A stretch of DNA of 64,000 nucleotides, taken from positions 29,635,763-29,699,762 of the forward strand of contig CM038710.1 in assembly GCA_021613375.1 (NCBI GenBank), in the 5' to 3' direction. This DNA is from Megaleporinus macrocephalus. Taxonomy: Eukaryota; Chordata; Actinopteri; Characiformes; Anostomidae. Below the pieces are notes generated by a model. That model ran no database searches and was not told the DNA's origin. It was given only the letters and a program-made list of their open reading frames with translations. Positions 25,201 to 36,900 of this stretch are shown here, piece after piece. How positions within the stretch are numbered: position 1 is the first letter of the stretch; the number at the start of each line of letters is the position of its first letter. The position numbers and the translations under genes were made by a program.

Positions 25201-26322
25201 GAAATAAAAAAGACGGAAATCTGCAATTACGTTTTTGAATACATCTATCTATTATATAAAGTATTAACAAGTGAGATCAAGATGAACCAATGAACACGTC
25301 TGGTAATTAAACCAATACAAAAAAAACCAAAAAGATCTATTGAACAAAGCCACTGTAATAAACATCCCTGAGCGGTCCAGTTTTGGTTCAGAACTAAGTG
25401 CATCTGAAATGTTTACATTAGTTTAGAATGCATCCCTCAAGCATAATTACCACAAATTCCTTAAAAACTGTGGAGAACAAATCTGCAAACAACAAATCCG
25501 CTTAAAAGTAATTTTGCTGCGTTATCTGTATATAAATTGTTATGCATAGAGGTCTTCTAATTCTGTGTACAAAAAGGCCGAACCTGGCTGGTGGGTCTAA
25601 TTTTTTTGCGAAGTAAACGGTTTGCAAAATGTCCAAAAAAACCTATTATATAATAATAAAAAAAAACAAAACAAACAACAAAACAAAACTATGTCAGACA
25701 GGTAGGAATATTCTACAGGGCACATTCACTCAGTTGCAGTAGTTCTCAGCCTAACTGAAAATAAATCACTTAAGAGAAACAACTTAGCAGGAATCTGAGC
25801 CTTGACACAAGTTTGGACTGTGAAAGCCTGTATTTTGTCACTTGGCATGACGATACGAATTTGAATATAAATGGAAAAAAGGGAAGAGGCTGTGCCTCAG
25901 GAAATATGTATGAATCACATCTGTACATAATACATATGAAACTTTCCTGAAAGTTTTAATTGAGTTCTCCTTTCAGCTCCATCCATGATCACACAAGACA
26001 GTGTTAATGATGTGACGTCATCTTGTAGTAGCTCTGCAGCCAGCAGTTTTTTTTCTGTGCTTAAAACAGCTGAAAAAATACAAAAGAGTTGTATATTGCA
26101 GGGAAATTTCAGTAACATCTACAACGACTGCAACCTCGCTCTAAATCGTACTTTATCCTGAAGTATCGGGATGTACAAACAGTACATACTGAGATACCAG
26201 ACTCAATATAGCTACCTCATGTTACCTGTTATAACAATGCCCTCATGACTTCTTCACTCACATGAAGAATTCACCAAAGTGAGCTTTATCTGCATGAAAC
26301 CCAGCACGTCTAAGTACTGTTA
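22241..26322. other. Gene-free stretch between a Tc1 remnant and tspyl2
   Basis: AT-rich DNA with the 'ttacacataaaatat' array at 23110-23490 and a short 'gtgcaaatgtttgaacaccc' transposon-end-like fragment near 22995. The part nearest tspyl2 should include its 3' untranslated region on the minus strand. An ATTAAA reading on that strand lies near 25955-25960, but no classic AATAAA was seen close to the stop codon, so the transcript end is not fixed. Confidence 0.45.
23110..23490. repeat. A-rich minisatellite
   Basis: About 25 copies of interleaved units 'ttacacataaaatataaaa' and 'ttacacaaaaaa' with unit lengths of 13-19 bp. It is strongly strand-biased (A-rich on plus, with almost no G). No open reading frame runs through it. 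Confidence 0.85.
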
Positions 26323-29300
26323 TTAGCTCTCCTCTTCCGCCTCCTCTTCATCCTCGTTGACGTCGATATCTTCCTCTTCCTGGTCCTGTTGTCTGACGTC
26401 GCAGCCAGCCGAGTCACGCGAGTCGTCCACCTCCTCTACATCCAGTTCCTCTTCCTCCCTCTCCTCAAAGGAGGACTCTCCTGCCTCTTGGTCACTGTCA
26501 TCTGGGCCTGTAAAAGGAATGAGTGGGCAAGGTTATTTACAGCTGATCATCTAGCGGCCTGGTTGTGGACAGGGGTGGAGAAGAAATAGAGAAACTTGGA
26601 AAGTATAGGTACTGTGTGAAAGTAGTGGGGGTATTGAGAGACCAAAGAAATCCTGAGTGAAAGTCAGAAGACATTAACATGTATACCAACTTAAGCACGT
26701 AGCTGTTAAAAGTAAATATCTGAATAAACAAATGAAATGTAAGGTGGTTCAATGATTTGCATACAAGAAAACATTGGAGTACTTTCAGTAAAATGAAGCT
26801 TGTAAGGACAGTATGAAGCCAAAAACCCACAACCTTACTGTGGTTTGGTTTTGGCTGATCAATCTGCGCATCACAGTAATGAAGCTTCCGCATGACGTCT
26901 GCAGCACATTCATTTCTACAGTTTCATCATATTGTTCACCAAACAAATATACTGTCTAATGAGACCTTTAGAAGTAAAATGTAGGTTTTCTTTCTCTTAA
27001 ATATAGTTTTTTTCTTAGAAATTAAAAAAATTAAGAATATTTTATATTTAAATGTCATGTTTTAAATGTCAATAAAGCTGATATATGGTACAATATAAGG
27101 TTTTTGGTAAGTAGGGTTGTAAATCACTGATGTTGCAATGATTAGGTTGAATTATAACACTCCAGGAAATGTGACTGAGGAACTATTTACATAATATAAT
27201 CTTACAAAAAAAGAAACAATAAGCTTTATTTATTTATTTTTTTATGTGCTTCAGTTGAGACACATATTGCCAGGGGTTACAGTGTGGTCCATTGGAGCAC
27301 TGCATTGAACAACTGAAGGATGAGGAAAACATGGTCATTGTTCCCACCATGACAGTAGGGTCTAATTATAACTCCTGGCCATGGGATTCAAACTAGCCAC
27401 CTCCAATAAAAACTTGAATAACTGGAACCTCCTTCGTTCTGTTTTGGCCAAACTGAGCACATATTATATTATAAGAATATTGTTGAAACAAATTTATTAT
27501 CCGTCATTCCAGGAATGACGCATCATGTTGCACTGAGGCATTTTTAGGTCCTGACTTTAGCATGGAGTATATCACCAAGTTCATTTCTTTACCCGCGCCT
27601 CGACCTTCGTCTTCATCACCATCATCGTCCTCTTCATCCCGTCCCCGCCGCTTGTCTTGGTTGATCACTTCTTGGTCATCATCTGAGTCTGAGATTATCA
27701 CACACTCGTCTCCATTACTGTTGTCTGGTGGTTTGGGTGTGCTGTCCGTAACAAACACAATAACATAATAAACTTCTAAAGGTTCTAAAGTGTGCAGACA
27801 TTTGAGCAGGTCACATATAATGAATGCATAAAGCAGGACAAGACTTCCTGTGCTCTCTAAAGAGCAGTGTTTTATTACCTGCCATTTTGTCGGGGCTCCC
27901 ACAGTGGGGTCAGATAGTACCTGAGAGGGTTCCTGTACAGATCATCCTTCAGGATCTACAGCAGAAGAGAGGCACACTATTCCATGAGTCTTTATTTCTG
28001 AACCTGAACCTATAAGGATCTTCCCAGCACAGCCTTTTATGATCTTTTCTTTACTTATAATGCAACCTTTGCTGGAGAAATATGTTGTTCTACCTCATTT
28101 TTCATAAACATTATGGTGCTTAACTGATCAAACGCTGTAATACATGAAAATCTTGATGATTAGCTGCAAAATTACTTGACTTTTGTACAACACAACAACG
28201 GTCTACAACACTCTCTCAGTGTACCAGTGATGCTGTACCTGTGCTATGTCATCCCTCCCAGGACTGCTGTGGTCACTAAACCATTGGAAAAAGCTCTGAT
28301 AAACTCCCCGTGAAGTTCGTCTCGGTTCTCCGTTTCCTGTTAAATTCTGCCCGCGGTGCCAAAGAATTGGGTTTGAGAAGGACACTGGTGACCCTGGGAA
28401 GAGAGAAAAAGATACAATGAAGAAAGAGAAAAAAGGCAATGCTGTATAAACCTATACGCTACTCATGAGAGCAGAACTGGAGCGATGCTGGTTATCTCAC
28501 CTCCCATTCCAAGGTGGAGCTCCTTCACTATTACTTTATTTTGAAAGAATGGATTCCGCCGAAAATGGAAGCATATCCGGTAGCCAAGTTTGTTATTCTT
28601 GAAAGTCTCAATCTGCACAAGACATTAAAACAGAAACATGCTAAATACACTCAGTACCAAACTTATAGTTGTGCTACAAAACCATTTCTGTAAGAACTAA
28701 ACAGTCAAACTAACAACTTCGGATACTTCACCTCTAAATTGGTCATGTAGCTGAGAGCATCTTCATCATTCTCATCGATGTGTGCAGACAGGTGTGGGTG
28801 GTTGAGAAGCTAAAATATTCTTAGTTAAGTAAACAGTAAATGAGAAATAGAAAATAACAGAAAATAACAGAAAATGATTAAACATTGGTTGCTACCTTTC
28901 AAACAAACCCAAAATGTTTGACGGACAGATAAGAGCTAATGAAAAACAGAACACATGGTGTGAAAGTATCAGACTTTGTCTCTGTGTGGTTTTAATTTTT
29001 TGTTTATTTGATTCTAAAAACTACCTCTCAACTCAAATGTGGTTTCACAACATTTCACAAGTTGAAATGTTGAAAGATACTGTTTATCATCTCAAGTTAA
29101 TTTTAATTATAGAGTATAAAAGCTTGGGGTCAAATTGATTTTTGAAGAGTGTATCACAAATTGAACTATAATATATTATATTATAAATATGAAATATGGT
29201 TACTGACTGTATCAATCAATGGTACATAACCGAGAGGAACTGTGTCACTTTGGACAACCGTTATGTTCAAAGCATCTGATCATTACCCTCACTGGAATCA

Positions 29301-30401
29301 GTGTACCATGGCACAGCCCACAATGATCATGCTTATCAGCTGGACTATATATGTATTATGTAGGGACACACTAAAGCATGCAGAGGAGTGGTACCCCAGG
29401 ACTAGAGTTGAGAAATGCTGTACTGGACACCCTGGACTTCGGTGAGTGGATCTAAAGGATACGGCTGTAACCCAGAAGCCCGGGATGGTCTGGGTGATGG
29501 CGCCGCGCTGGTCCAGGTGAGGGCGCCGCTGGCGGCTCAGTTTCAGCTCCAGGCGCTGGTGGAGCCGGGCTCCTTTCTTCTCCAGCGCGTCCAGCCGCAT
29601 CTGCACCTGCGCCAGCAGCGCCACTGACTGGCGCACCTCGGGGGCCATCCTCACCGCCACGATGGCGCACTCACCGTCCTCGTTCTCCTCATTGTCGGAG
29701 GCCACCGAGGAGCTGGCCGTGGACGAAGAGGCGGCGAGCGAGTCGTCCTCGTCTTCCTCTTCCTCCTCATCCTGCTCTCCTCCGTCTTCTCGTTCAGCGC
29801 TTCCCAGCACTGATGAGGAGCTGTCCGCTACCGCTGCCTCGGCGTGCCGCCCCCTCTCCCGCTCTTTGGAAGAGTAGCCGGGTCGACCGGATCCGTCCTT
29901 GTCCTTCAGCGCTTGCCGAGACGAACAGGGCATTTCTTTCGCGTGGTCGTGACTGCGGCCCTCCCCGCCACCGGTAAGACTCGCAAGCGCCTCGGCTGCG
30001 GCGAAAGCCGCGGAATCCGAGCGCTCCTTCTCGGGCGTAGCGGAGGTCTCGGAGCTCTTTTCAGCTCCTCCAGCTTCAGCGCTACATGCCCGCGCTTCAG
30101 CCTTTTCCGTTAAACCAGAAGAGCCCTCAGCCTCATTCGTGGTTTTCGCTACTTTCGTGCCGTCATCCGCATCTCGCTGTCCAGAGACTTCGCCTTCATC
30201 TGTCCCTTCTCCAGCAGCCTGTCCGTCCGGGCGTTCAGATGAACCGGTCACTGTAACGGCTCCTTCCTCCTCCTCCTCCTCTTCGTCGTCGTCCACTCTA
30301 GAGTGCTTTGACTGCGGGCAGTCCGAGTCAGATTCCCGCCTCGGGCTGGCGCTTCTCTTTTTACATTCGGACGGCTTACTGCTGTCCGACGTTGAATTCA
30401 T
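26323..30401 (-). CDS. tspyl2: Testis-specific Y-encoded-like protein 2 (NAP/SET family), complete, 7 exons
   Basis: Nuclear NAP/SET-family protein; mammalian TSPYL2 (CDA1/DENTT) restrains proliferation and modulates chromatin and TGF-beta responses. Coding exons in transcript order: 29463-30401, 28732-28809, 28501-28612, 28239-28393, 27879-27955, 27593-27741, 26323-26507. All have GT/AG junctions with matching phases (0,0,1,0,2,1), giving 564 residues. The ATG has A at -3 and an in-frame TAG nine bases upstream. Residues 1-250 are acidic, Ser-rich and low-complexity, with basic KKRSASPRR near the start. The NAP domain runs about 255-430: MAPEVRQSVALL, an RLDALEKKG helix, RRPHLDQRGAI, PGFWVTALLNHP, ALSYMTNLE, GYRICFHF and SFFQWFSDHS. 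The tail is very acidic and carries CVIISDSDDD (467-476), a likely SUMO-interacting motif. The seven-exon structure separates TSPYL2 from the intronless TSPYL1/4/5/6. Exon 1 is GC-rich, unlike its flanks. Confidence 0.9.
27240..27420 (-). mobile_element. Degenerate SINE-like fragment in tspyl2 intron 6
   Basis: The end 'ccatgggattcaaactagccacctcc' recalls the box B/box A region of the SINE class seen at 4170-4350 (consensus 'gggattcgaaccagcgacc'). The body is too diverged for a firm call. It lies between tspyl2 exons 6 and 7 and has no open frame. Confidence 0.3.
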
Positions 30402-30479
30402 GTTATTCTATTCGCAAAAGCCACCTCAGACAGTGTTAAATGGTGATTTAATTGTGCTCGGATGGTTCAGAAATGTGCC

Positions 30480-30870
30480 GGATTATGTGAACGTTGCTGT
30501 GTATTAGCGAACCAGCTAAACCCGTTTGCATAGCAGTTTAACCCACAGCCTGTCCGTCTGTCTGCGTAAATTTCAGAGGCCTAGCTCAGCTCAGCTCCGC
30601 GCTAACCCTCCGAATGTCCAGTGATGGTGTCCACGCTGTCGTAGTATTGCCGTTCATATAAGATACAGAAATAAAAACCCCTTTACTTTAATGCAGGACA
30701 CTCGCGATTTCCAGAGTAATTCCCAGTTCCCCGCATTTGTTTATGATTCGTCCTTCCGTTCGCCATTTGTCTGAAGCTACGTTGTTTTTCATACGAAGCA
30801 GGAAAACAAAACTCTGATTGGCTGAACCGCACCGCGCAAAAGTCCTCCAACCAATCGAGAAGCAGAACAA
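30480..30870 (-). promoter_or_regulatory. tspyl2 promoter region with two CCAAT boxes
   Basis: Upstream of the tspyl2 ATG lies a CpG-containing block with ATTGG at 30817-30821 (CCAAT on the minus strand) and CCAAT at 30851-30855, 29 bp apart. Paired NF-Y sites are typical of housekeeping TATA-less promoters, and no TATA box is visible. The 5' untranslated region probably starts between 30480 and 30750. The promoter occupies the short gap after the 3' end of foxp3. Confidence 0.5.
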
Positions 30871-31014
30871 GTAACTCCCGCACATTTAGCACATCAGGAA
30901 TGCGTAACTTTTGCGCTTTGGTTGCTGATTTCAATTCAAATCATTTAATTAAAAAAATATATATTTTTGCATAAAAGAACAACGTGCAACGTGATCGTGT
31001 AAATCGCATACATG

Positions 31015-31020
31015 TTTATT
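31015..31020 (-). promoter_or_regulatory. Probable foxp3 polyadenylation signal
   Basis: AATAAA on the minus strand, about 250 bases after the foxp3 stop codon, in AT-rich sequence with T-rich DNA following. It would give a very short 3' untranslated region ending near 31.0 kb, just before the tspyl2 promoter. Other A-rich hexamers nearby (ATTAAA-like near 30948) are possible alternatives. Confidence 0.45.
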
Positions 31021-31267
31021 TTTGCAAAACAAATGAAAAAGTAATTTTTAGTTTAATGGAAAAAAAACAGAAAAAATGAACCTTTAGTATTTTATGCATG
31101 TAGATCGTTTGTGTAGATAAAAGCTCCTAGTTTACGCCTCCTCGCGCTATCAGGTCAAAGGGAAGCTGATTAAAAATCAGAAAGCACTAATACGACTAAT
31201 GAAAGAGACACGCTGAGGTTTTCGTGGTGGTTACTCAGAATGTGACTAAGCAATGAATAATACAATT

Positions 31268-34200
31268 TCAAGAATAAAACAAGGAATAGTGTGCCATCCA
31301 ACTCATATCCTGGTCCCTAGAGAAAATAAAAGGAAGCGCGTTATTATTATTATTATTATTATTGTTATTATTATTATTATTATTACTAGCCCATATACAC
31401 TTCAGTTAATTATAATTAATTATTAACATATTATTGTAAAAAAAAAACCTAAATCACTACATGTAAAAGTTAAACATGTATTTTTTAAAGCAGTGATTAT
31501 ACACTGTGAGTATTTATATGTTTATGAAGCCACAGATGTCTTCTTTCAGACAATTACAGTAGACTTATTCGTGAAACTACAGCTCGTTATCCTAAAATAC
31601 ATTGATGGTAATTCAAGGTGTCCATGATAACAATAACTGATGAGTTACGCTGATAATATTGAACCATTATTGGAATGTACCTGTGTAACTTCTGCCCTTT
31701 TCTCCTCAGAAATTCTGCCTCGTCCACAGTCCAAACAGAACCCTTTCCTCCATCAACACGAACAAAGCACTTATGGAGACTGAGGTTGTGTCGAACAGCA
31801 TTCTATATGGGTGACAGGGAACCAATTAGAAACCACAAGCAGGGAAAGCAGCGAAAAACAGGTTAGATTATATGGATATCTCTATATAGTGATGGCTAAC
31901 CACTATACACGTAGAACCATTTATTAAACAATCTCATGAGTCTGACACACAGTCTGCTTCTGTCAGCAATTCTCACGTGAATTAAAGATGTTGATTAGTG
32001 CGAACTGACAGCTGTGGTTTTAAAATTCTGTTTGTGGGCACAGAGTCACGGAGGGACAAATACAAGCGCACTCGTGTGGTGAGACTCACCTTCCACGTGG
32101 CTGTGTTGTGACGGAAGTAGCAGAACATGCGTGTGAACCAGTGATAGATTTCATTCAGAGTTAGTTGTTTCTCTGGAGACTCCAGAATGGCCTAAATAAT
32201 GTTAGACACACGGCTTGATTATCCTTCAAATAAAAATAATAATTATAATAATAATTTGGGGGAAAAAGGTAAAGGGCAGTGCTCACTCACCCATCTTATC
32301 ATGGAGGCATAGGTAAAAGGTGGTCGTATGTTTGTGTATTTGTAGCACTCAATGCTGGGTATAATTCCTATAAAATAACAGCATGTTACTCAGTTACAGA
32401 CCTGGAATCAGGAGGTCAGTTAGTGGGGCAATACCCCACCAACAAATTAAATAACGCACTATTTTTCTAGGTTTTATAAGGTTTTATAGTGGCAAGGGGC
32501 AAAAAAGAATTGAAAAGACTTGAAATAGTACTGTTTGCTGCATGCCCCCAATGTAAAAGGTTACACCAATTAAGAAGGGGTTATTGCATGTATTGCTTTC
32601 TGTTGGCTGCATTATAGGGATTATAGGGATTCCTCAGTGTTGCAAGGACCACTGGTTTAGAGCTAATGTAGTTTTCTTGCCCTATATGACATCCCACTCA
32701 TAATGTACCTCTGGCACCTAGCCTGCCAATAAACATTAGATGTAATCACAAATGCCAGAGCAAATTCTGTGTAATTATAAGATTGTGTTTTAACTGGCCA
32801 TAGTAGCCTTGAAGTTTAGTCTGCAATCTAACCTGGGATGAATTGTGAGGTAGGGATCTGCCAGTATCCTGGCGGTAGCATTTCACCAGGCACTCTGTTA
32901 CCACCCTGAAGGCCGGTTACACTGTCGCAGACCTGCAGGCTTCCTGAAGAACTGCTGGACTCCTTTAAACTGGGGTTGTTCTGCAGTCAGAGAGTGTTTA
33001 ACATAAGTTTCATGCATAAAACTTGTCTTTGTGATCTGTAGCTTATAGCAACACAAATTATGTCACACTTACTTCAGCACAAGATTTTATGTCAAACAGA
33101 TGCAGGTGCATGGCCTTTAGTCGTTGCCTCTCCACAATCAACTGCAATAAGTTAACATACCAAACAGTATTAGTTTTGCTGGTAGCATTTAGAATTTAAC
33201 ATATTTCCTTAAACAACTCTTAAATCCTTACTTGATTCTCCATTTGCTTTACCATATCCCCCTGCTGTCTCCATTGTTCAATAGATTTGTCTCCAGGGCT
33301 GTGTTCAGAATATAGATGTCTGTTGGCCAAACAATCAACAGAACAAAGCTTAGATGCTAGATGTTAACATACATTTAATTCAAAAAAGCTGGCTGCCTTG
33401 AAAATTGATATAATATTACATGCACTAACAAGCAGGCCTGTTTTTAAAGCCTACCTTGGCACAGTGTGTTAGATAAACAAACCAACTGCAAGCCTATGCT
33501 ATTATCCAAGGTTTAAGGTTGAAAGATTTAAAAGCACAGAGAATGTAGCACAGATTAAATGCGCTGTTTGATGTTACTTAAAATACTCACTTTAGGAAGT
33601 GTGTGTATTCCTTGAACACTTCCTCACAGCCTGGCCAACAACACACCCCTTTGGCAAACAGCAAACTCTCTAATACTACCTGTGGAGGTCTTTCAGTAGG
33701 AGAAAAGACAAGAAAAGATAAATAGAAAGAGATTGAAGACAGGGTCAGACATTAGAGTGTAAGAAAAAAAATAACAAGATAATAAAAAGAGTGTATTAAG
33801 TGTATTGTATCAAATGCTTGTTTCACACGTAGTAAGCAAGCTGCAGTTTTCTAGGTTGTCTCAATGTAGATATTGTCTCTGCAGTTTGGGTCTCAACCCA
33901 GACCAGAGGTTTTCCCTTACCCAGTTCCCCATACAGCTGAACCAGGTACTCAGGGGATGGATTCAGGTGTACTGGGATACAACATGAAACTGAACCATAT
34001 GGGAACCCAGAGGACTTGTTTGAGAGCGAATCAATAAGTTGTAACAATAAGTAACACTCTTGACTATCTATCCCCTTAAATAACCCAACCAACAACCAAA
34101 AATTAGAAGGGGCACTCTGGGCTGTAGTAATGTACCATTTCGTAGTAGTAATGGTTACATTACTACAGCTACAGTCACAGTAGTTCTAAGAGTCCTGGAA

Positions 34201-35653
34201 AACCCCTTCAGATGATATATGATAAAGGTGGGATGAAGCTTTGAAAAACTACAACCGCTTTGGGGTGAACATATGAAGGCGGGCTCTTTGAAAATTTTCC
34301 CCTCCCCCCAGTAAGTTGGGTAAAGCAGATGAAAGCTGCAGATAGCTAACGTTACTGCTTGGAAGCCAAGTATAACATTTCTATTTAGTACCATCTACAA
34401 CAGTGGATTTCTTTGTTACTGTGGTTTGGAATCACGCTGACTAAATGTTAAGAAAGGAATGCACCTTTTAATTGGGATGCTGAATCATCAACTTTTCCAA
34501 ATATTCTAAAATGTCTTTTGGTTAGCCAGAGAGTTCGGGACTTACTGCTCTGAGTCAAGCAGGCAATTTGTTTACATACAATATTATGCATTTTTTGGAA
34601 GGCCTGGGTGTCCCACTCCCACTTTTCACTAGAGCTAGGACATTTTGCCATAGCCTGGTTGTTGGATATGTACTCTATGACTACAGAGCTATCCTAAACA
34701 TAACAGATACTGCAAATGTTTCTCATAAATCTAAGAACAATGTAATGATTTTTATGTTCCTAATTGTCACAGAATGGAACTTTTGGAGTTCTTCTAATGC
34801 AATAGCAGAACTTGCAGTTTGGGAAATAAACCGTGAAAGTGTTGAAGGGAATACATTTCTAGAAAAGCTGAACCTTGTCCTCAACAATAGCTAAACAAAT
34901 ACAAGTTGCTCCATTCAGAAAGTATTTCATGTCTTGACTTAGTTTAAATGTATGTATATCTTGCAGGATTATGAAGTAGATTTTTATTTGACTCACTCTG
35001 TGTGGTGCTCTGGTGTGCTCTGCCTGGGTCTCGGTCCAGAAGCACTGTGTCTGCTGGAGGAGTTTATGTCGTAGGATGACAAGGTGTCATTTTCAAATTC
35101 AGCCTTACACACAATCTCCGTGGGCCAATCACTCAGACTAGACTGGCTGGACAAAGCTGTGGAATATGTTTAGAAGGAGTGAGACAGTTCTATTAACTAT
35201 TCAGTTCAATTACATCAATATGGTATAAACAGAATTAACTGAAAGTGGTAAGTAGCTTGTTATTGTAGGCAGTACCCTGTGATAGGACCTGGTTGCCCTT
35301 GCGTAAAACTGAAGGCCTTGAAAGACTGAACTGCAGCTGCTGCTTGCTGGTTTTATCACTGGTATTCTGGATACAGAGAACAAGTGGCTTCAGGTTATTG
35401 GGATATGTTCCCCACAATGCTTTCTTTGCAGTAATGTTGAAATGTATAGCCACTAAAAATGACTTTAAATGAATCTGATTACCTTACTGATGAGGCACAG
35501 AGGTGAGCTCAAAGCTGAACTGTTTTCTGATGACTTCAGGTGTGATCTGGAAAGCTCAGAGGATTCTTCTTCTAGGTACTGAAGCTGCCGGTGCTCCTTT
35601 TGTGCACTGCCCCCATCACGTCCACCGCTTGTTCCAGCAGCATTACGAAGCAT
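31268..35653 (-). CDS. foxp3: Forkhead box P3 transcription factor, complete, 11 coding exons
   Basis: FOXP3 specifies regulatory T cells and acts in the nucleus as a DNA-bound oligomer. Exons in transcript order: 35483-35653, 35276-35366, 34997-35156, 33591-33689, 33232-33319, 33073-33141, 32833-32980, 32291-32367, 32090-32191, 31681-31802, 31268-31316. All junctions are GT/AG and in phase; the product is 391 aa (human 431). Residues 1-140 are Ser/Gln-rich. The C2H2 finger is C157/C162...H175/H180 ([15 protein letters not shown]). A leucine zipper spans about 192-220 ([19 protein letters not shown]). The forkhead spans about 284-372: [54 protein letters not shown] is FOXP3-like; FOXP1/2/4 have IYSWFTRTF. 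Eleven coding exons match human FOXP3. The ATG has G at -3 and follows a possible acceptor (ctccag|CT), so a noncoding exon upstream is likely. Exon 4 must use the acceptor ctgaaag (33690), because the next AG would break the frame. Confidence 0.93.
31341..31386. repeat. (ATT)n microsatellite just before the last foxp3 exon
   Basis: A trinucleotide run interrupted once by G. It lies in the last foxp3 intron, 25 bp upstream of the final-exon acceptor on the minus strand. On that strand it reads (AAT)n, which displaces the usual polypyrimidine tract; the acceptor itself is ttttctctag. Confidence 0.85.
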
Positions 35654-36639
35654 AGCTGGAGTTCACATAAATAACATACACCAGCTATTATTTCAAACGC
35701 AATTTAATAGTGAAAGAGCAGTGGTGGAGCAGTGGTGGAGCAGTGGAACCTTCTCTCTGCTCTTACGCAATGTCCTCCTTCTTGAAAACCAAAAAAGGGT
35801 CACCCTAAGTTTAGAGAGAAACTGCATACAATTTCTCCAAAATGTCCTACAAATGTAGTTCAGAGAAGAACAAACACATTAGGTTTTGAAGTTTTCTTCT
35901 TTACTTTCGCACAGGAGCTACAAGGCTATACTCTAAGAAGTGCTTTGTTAGCACAACTTCATGCAGTAAGAAGCAGTTAAACTAGTTTTATTCAACCTAA
36001 AAAAAGGATGAATGAACAATTAGAAGAAAAGATCTTTAGGTTTCAGGTTTGGTTCAGCTTCATTTGGACTTGTCTTGGGCTCAACAAAGTTAGTCTGCAG
36101 TGTTAAGTCTTGCAAATGTGCTTTCAGACACTGCGTGACATACTGTTATCTAAAAACAAACGTCCTGAATGTTGTCCATAAGTTCATATTTGTTCATGCG
36201 CGTGAAACTTCTTCAAAATGCCAACTTTACAAGAGGAGGCAACATGCATTTTTTTAGAGAGTTCTAGAGATTTTTTTGTAAATGGCACTATCAGCCTTGC
36301 AACAAGTGCTAAAGAACTAAAGAAGCTAACCTCAGCCCCCAAACATGGCATTTCATTTGGTGTAAGAGGGAAATACTGGTTTTTGCCAAAACATTCCTTT
36401 AATTCTGGGGTTCTGAGGAGCCCAGGCATCTGAGAAGCAGTGCAAGGCTGTCCAGGAACACATATTTTATAAAGTAAAAAAAATACTGATGATTACAGTT
36501 ATTTAAATTTTGATTCTTTGATTGATTCTTCTATGTCCATCTCAGAGTTCATCCAATGCTGATGTATAATATGAGGCATTCAGTAATTAATATGGAGATA
36601 ACATAGCGTTAAGCACAAGCACTCCGAAAACGATTCAAC

Positions 36640-36900
36640 ACACAACATATACACTATATACACAACAGTAATCACACACATCCATGAATTCGTGGGTAAA
36701 AATATGTTTTCAATGTTGTTTTAAAAGCTTAAACAGATGGGACAAACCTAATGACCAATGGTGGGCTATTCCAAAGCTCAAAGCTGATACCCCAATTTAT
36801 TTCTGTGTAGCTACGATCGTATGCAAATGTTCTTGTATGTGTCTGATCAAATGACATGCTTTGCTGATTTTAAGTGAAAATAAGTTACATTTCACTCCGA
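36640..36900. repeat. Dispersed repeat, first of two direct copies upstream of foxp3
   Basis: From 'cacacaacatatacac' to 'gttacatttc' this block matches 38151-38408 over about 260 bp with roughly 10% differences. Shared phrases include 'taatcacacacatccatgaa', 'ttcaatgttgttttaaaagc' and 'gtgtctgatcaaatgaca'. The second copy is embedded in a longer element with Tc1-type ends, so both are probably transposon copies. Confidence 0.7.

Noticed and set aside
29662..30507. Long plus-strand open frames with poly-Ser runs over tspyl2 exon 1
   Set aside because: They are antisense shadows of the GC-rich, Glu/Asp-rich tspyl2 exon on the minus strand and have no splice or domain support.
33591..33679. 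Use of the AG at 33681-33680 as the foxp3 exon 4 acceptor
   Set aside because: The phase-2 end of the previous exon would then read GAG TAG. The acceptor ten bases earlier keeps the frame and adds Pro-Pro-Gln.
34568..34894. 108-residue plus-strand open frame inside foxp3 intron 3
   Set aside because: It is antisense to the gene, lacks any domain and probably derives from intronic repeat sequence.
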